DNA of 26,373 nucleotides from JAADHY01 sp964428935 (GTDB lineage Bacteria > Planctomycetota > Planctomycetia > Planctomycetales > Planctomycetaceae): contig CAYSAG010000037.1 of assembly GCA_964428935.1 (NCBI GenBank), positions 1-26,373 on the forward strand. Reading direction: 5' to 3'. Shown piece by piece: positions 25,481-26,373 of this stretch. The translations under genes and the position numbers were made by a program. The notes beneath the pieces are model-generated. The model searched no databases and had not been told where the DNA came from. It saw only the letters and a program-made list of their open reading frames with translations. Each line of letters begins with the position of its first letter. The stretch's first letter is position 1.

Positions 25481-25795
25481 GTTCGTTCAGTCGTAGTGAA
25501 CGCGCCAGGGACGAACGCGTGGGATCGACGACGGATAGGGGAGGAAACGAGCGACCACAGCCGGAAGTCCCACTCAGCCAGCCGGGCTTGGTGAAACGCT
25601 CTTTCTTTCCGTAGAGTCGGCTCGCGTAAGGACGACCGGGCCGTCAGTTTCCGAGGACCGGTTTTCGCAGAAAGCTGTTCGTCACGGGAGGGGCACTTCT
25701 CCTACCACTTCTTCGGCAAGACCAGACCCCGGGCGCACGGCTGAGCCTGCGCGGATCGTCGAAGCCGTTCGGCCGTCGAGCCATACACGGAGCCG
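25481..25795. other. Leader or attI-like region before the cassette
   Basis: About 315 bp without a recognised gene. It contains two GATC sites, more than expected from the rest of the window. Direct repeats GTCGAAGCC and GTCGAGCC lie about 25758-25782, followed by the core GTTAGAC. Another GTTAGAC is at 25441-25447. It could be an attI site, an ORF-less cassette, or ordinary host DNA. Confidence 0.35.
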
Positions 25796-26210
25796 TTAGA
25801 CGCCCAGCAAGGGAGGAACAGAATGGCGGACACAATCATGTGGCCAGGCGTGTCTGGTAAAAAGTACAGGTACCGGATCTACCCCATCGGGACGAGCTTC
25901 AAGGATGAACCAGGAAACTACATCTTCGCAAGGGAAACATCCCCTGGCCGGTGGACGCCTATTTACATTGGGGAGACAGAAAGTTTGCGCGATCGCCTTG
26001 CGAATCACGAAAAGCTACCATGTGTCGAGCGCCACGGAGGAACTCACGTACATGTACACACAAGCTCCTTAAGTGCCCAACTGCGCCGCGCAGAGGAGTC
26101 GGACCTACTGGCCAGATGGGATCCGCCCTGCAACAAGGAATGATTGCCGTCTAACAATTCGGTGCAGCCGACCACTCGCGCTGCGGGCTTGTGGCGGCTA
26201 ACCTCAGTCG
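25796..26210 (+). mobile_element. Integron gene cassette (GIY-YIG cassette)
   Basis: The 415 bp segment starts at the recombination core G|TTAGAC (25795-25801) and ends at G26210, followed by TT. It holds one short gene with little flanking DNA, 27 bases from the left edge, and an attC-like site at the right. The R'' box GTCTAAC (26149-26155) is the exact reverse complement of GTTAGAC at the left edge, as expected when one circular cassette carries both ends. Base and codon use differ from the rest of the window: more ATC, AGG, ACA and GATC. No integrase gene is in the window. It may be a solitary cassette at a secondary site or the first of an array. Confidence 0.75.
25823..26143 (+). CDS. 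GIY-YIG domain protein carried in a cassette
   Basis: This 106-residue protein is close to a single GIY-YIG domain. GNYIFAR (about 31-37) stands for GIY, and PIYIGET (about 46-52) for YIG. Arg follows in SLRDRLANHEKLPC. A conserved acidic residue lies in RRAEESDLLARWDPPCN near the C-terminus, with the family ending E-x-DL-x-x-x-x-x-P-x-CN. GIY-YIG domains cut DNA or RNA in homing, repair and restriction enzymes; no target or DNA-binding domain is present here, so the role is open. A strong AAGGGAGGA site lies just before the ATG at 25823. Ile is ATC in four of six codons, against mostly ATT elsewhere, supporting recent arrival. Confidence 0.85.
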   Translation: MADTIMWPGVSGKKYRYRIYPIGTSFKDEPGNYIFARETSPGRWTPIYIGETESLRDRLANHEKLPCVERHGGTHVHVHTSSLSAQLRRAEESDLLARWDPPCNKE

Positions 26211-26216
26211 TTCAGG
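26149..26216 (+). other. attC-like recombination site
   Basis: Architecture of a 59-base-element: R'' GTCTAAC (26149-26155), 5-base spacer, L'' GGTGCAGCCG (26161-26170), stem extension CCAC/GTGG (26172-26175, 26191-26194), L' CGGCTAACC (26195-26203), spacer, and R' position GTTCAGG (26210-26216). L'' pairs with L' with one extra base (G26164), like the extrahelical base that sets strand choice. The opening TAACAATTCG is a common attC start. R' deviates from GTTRRRY, as expected if the bases after G26210 are target DNA. Confidence 0.75.
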
Positions 26217-26373
26217 GAAAAAGGGGCTCGGTGCGGAGTCATCGAGCGGGTGAGCTAGGGACGGTGGTCGGAACGTCGCGACAAGGGGAACCGGCGGCAG
26301 TTTTTGGGGAGCGTGTTTCGAACTTTGTTGGCTGGAGGGCCACACTACGTCGTGGCCGCTCGGCCCGCAAGGG
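26211..26373. other. Sequence after the cassette to the window end
   Basis: Starts TTCAGGG and a run of As, then GC-rich DNA like the rest of the window. No gene was recognised; a later open frame may continue past the edge. Confidence 0.4.

Noticed and set aside
24944..25795. Integron integrase gene next to the cassette
   Set aside because: No tyrosine-recombinase motifs (conserved Arg, His-x-x-Arg, Tyr) were recognised in any frame of either strand here.
25481..25795. Structural RNA such as RNase P RNA, tmRNA or SRP RNA
   Set aside because: The hallmark conserved segments of these RNAs were not found; GGAGGAAAC near 25,543 is only a chance match to the start of the RNase P core.
1..26373. 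CRISPR array, tRNA, rRNA, insertion sequence
   Set aside because: No regularly spaced repeats, cloverleaf-like sequences, rRNA motifs or transposase motifs were seen.

Overview
The window is a GC-rich bacterial chromosome segment, most likely from the Planctomycetota and possibly the Pirellulales. This is inferred from the type of genes rather than from any marker gene. The clues are an ExbB-like protein followed by two large ExbD-like proteins with long low-complexity linkers, a secreted Val-Pro repeat protein, a CdsA with a PGLGG signature variant, and long gene-free gaps. Isoleucine is mostly coded ATT rather than ATC, and GATC is rare, both odd for GC-rich DNA. No rRNA, tRNA, CRISPR array or transposase was found.

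Layout. 1-3,100: a truncated TPR lipoprotein and recO on the minus strand, then a plus-strand RCK potassium channel with a non-canonical selectivity filter. 3,100-6,300: a terminator-like hairpin, the broken C-terminal end of a sialidase, a second hairpin, and a minus-strand membrane-anchored coiled-coil protein built from 72-residue repeats. 6,300-7,750: a GNAT acetyltransferase and a convergent secreted protein. 8,458-14,052: a three-gene plus-strand operon for a putative ion-driven inner-membrane complex. 14,172-16,517: a minus-strand csrA-like, uppS, cdsA series for lipid-carrier and phospholipid precursor synthesis. 16,917-20,487: a small M50-like membrane metalloprotease, a VIT1/CCC1-type metal transporter, a quinone-oxidoreductase-like dehydrogenase and a DUF309 protein. 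21,428-24,943: an RraA-like protein, an MFS transporter and tatD.

The right end (25,441-26,210) differs in composition. It holds a (GA)8 tract inside a candidate promoter. It then holds what looks like an integron gene cassette: a GTTAGAC core site, a well-placed Shine-Dalgarno, a 106-residue GIY-YIG protein, and an attC-like folded site whose R'' box (GTCTAAC) is the exact complement of the cassette's own first bases. No integron integrase lies in the window, so this is either a solitary cassette at a secondary site or the edge of an array.

The most unusual candidates are the cassette, the three-gene motor-like operon in which only one ExbD-like subunit keeps the membrane aspartate, the CsrA-like protein with Glu where the RNA-binding Arg44 should be, and the 72-residue repeat protein.
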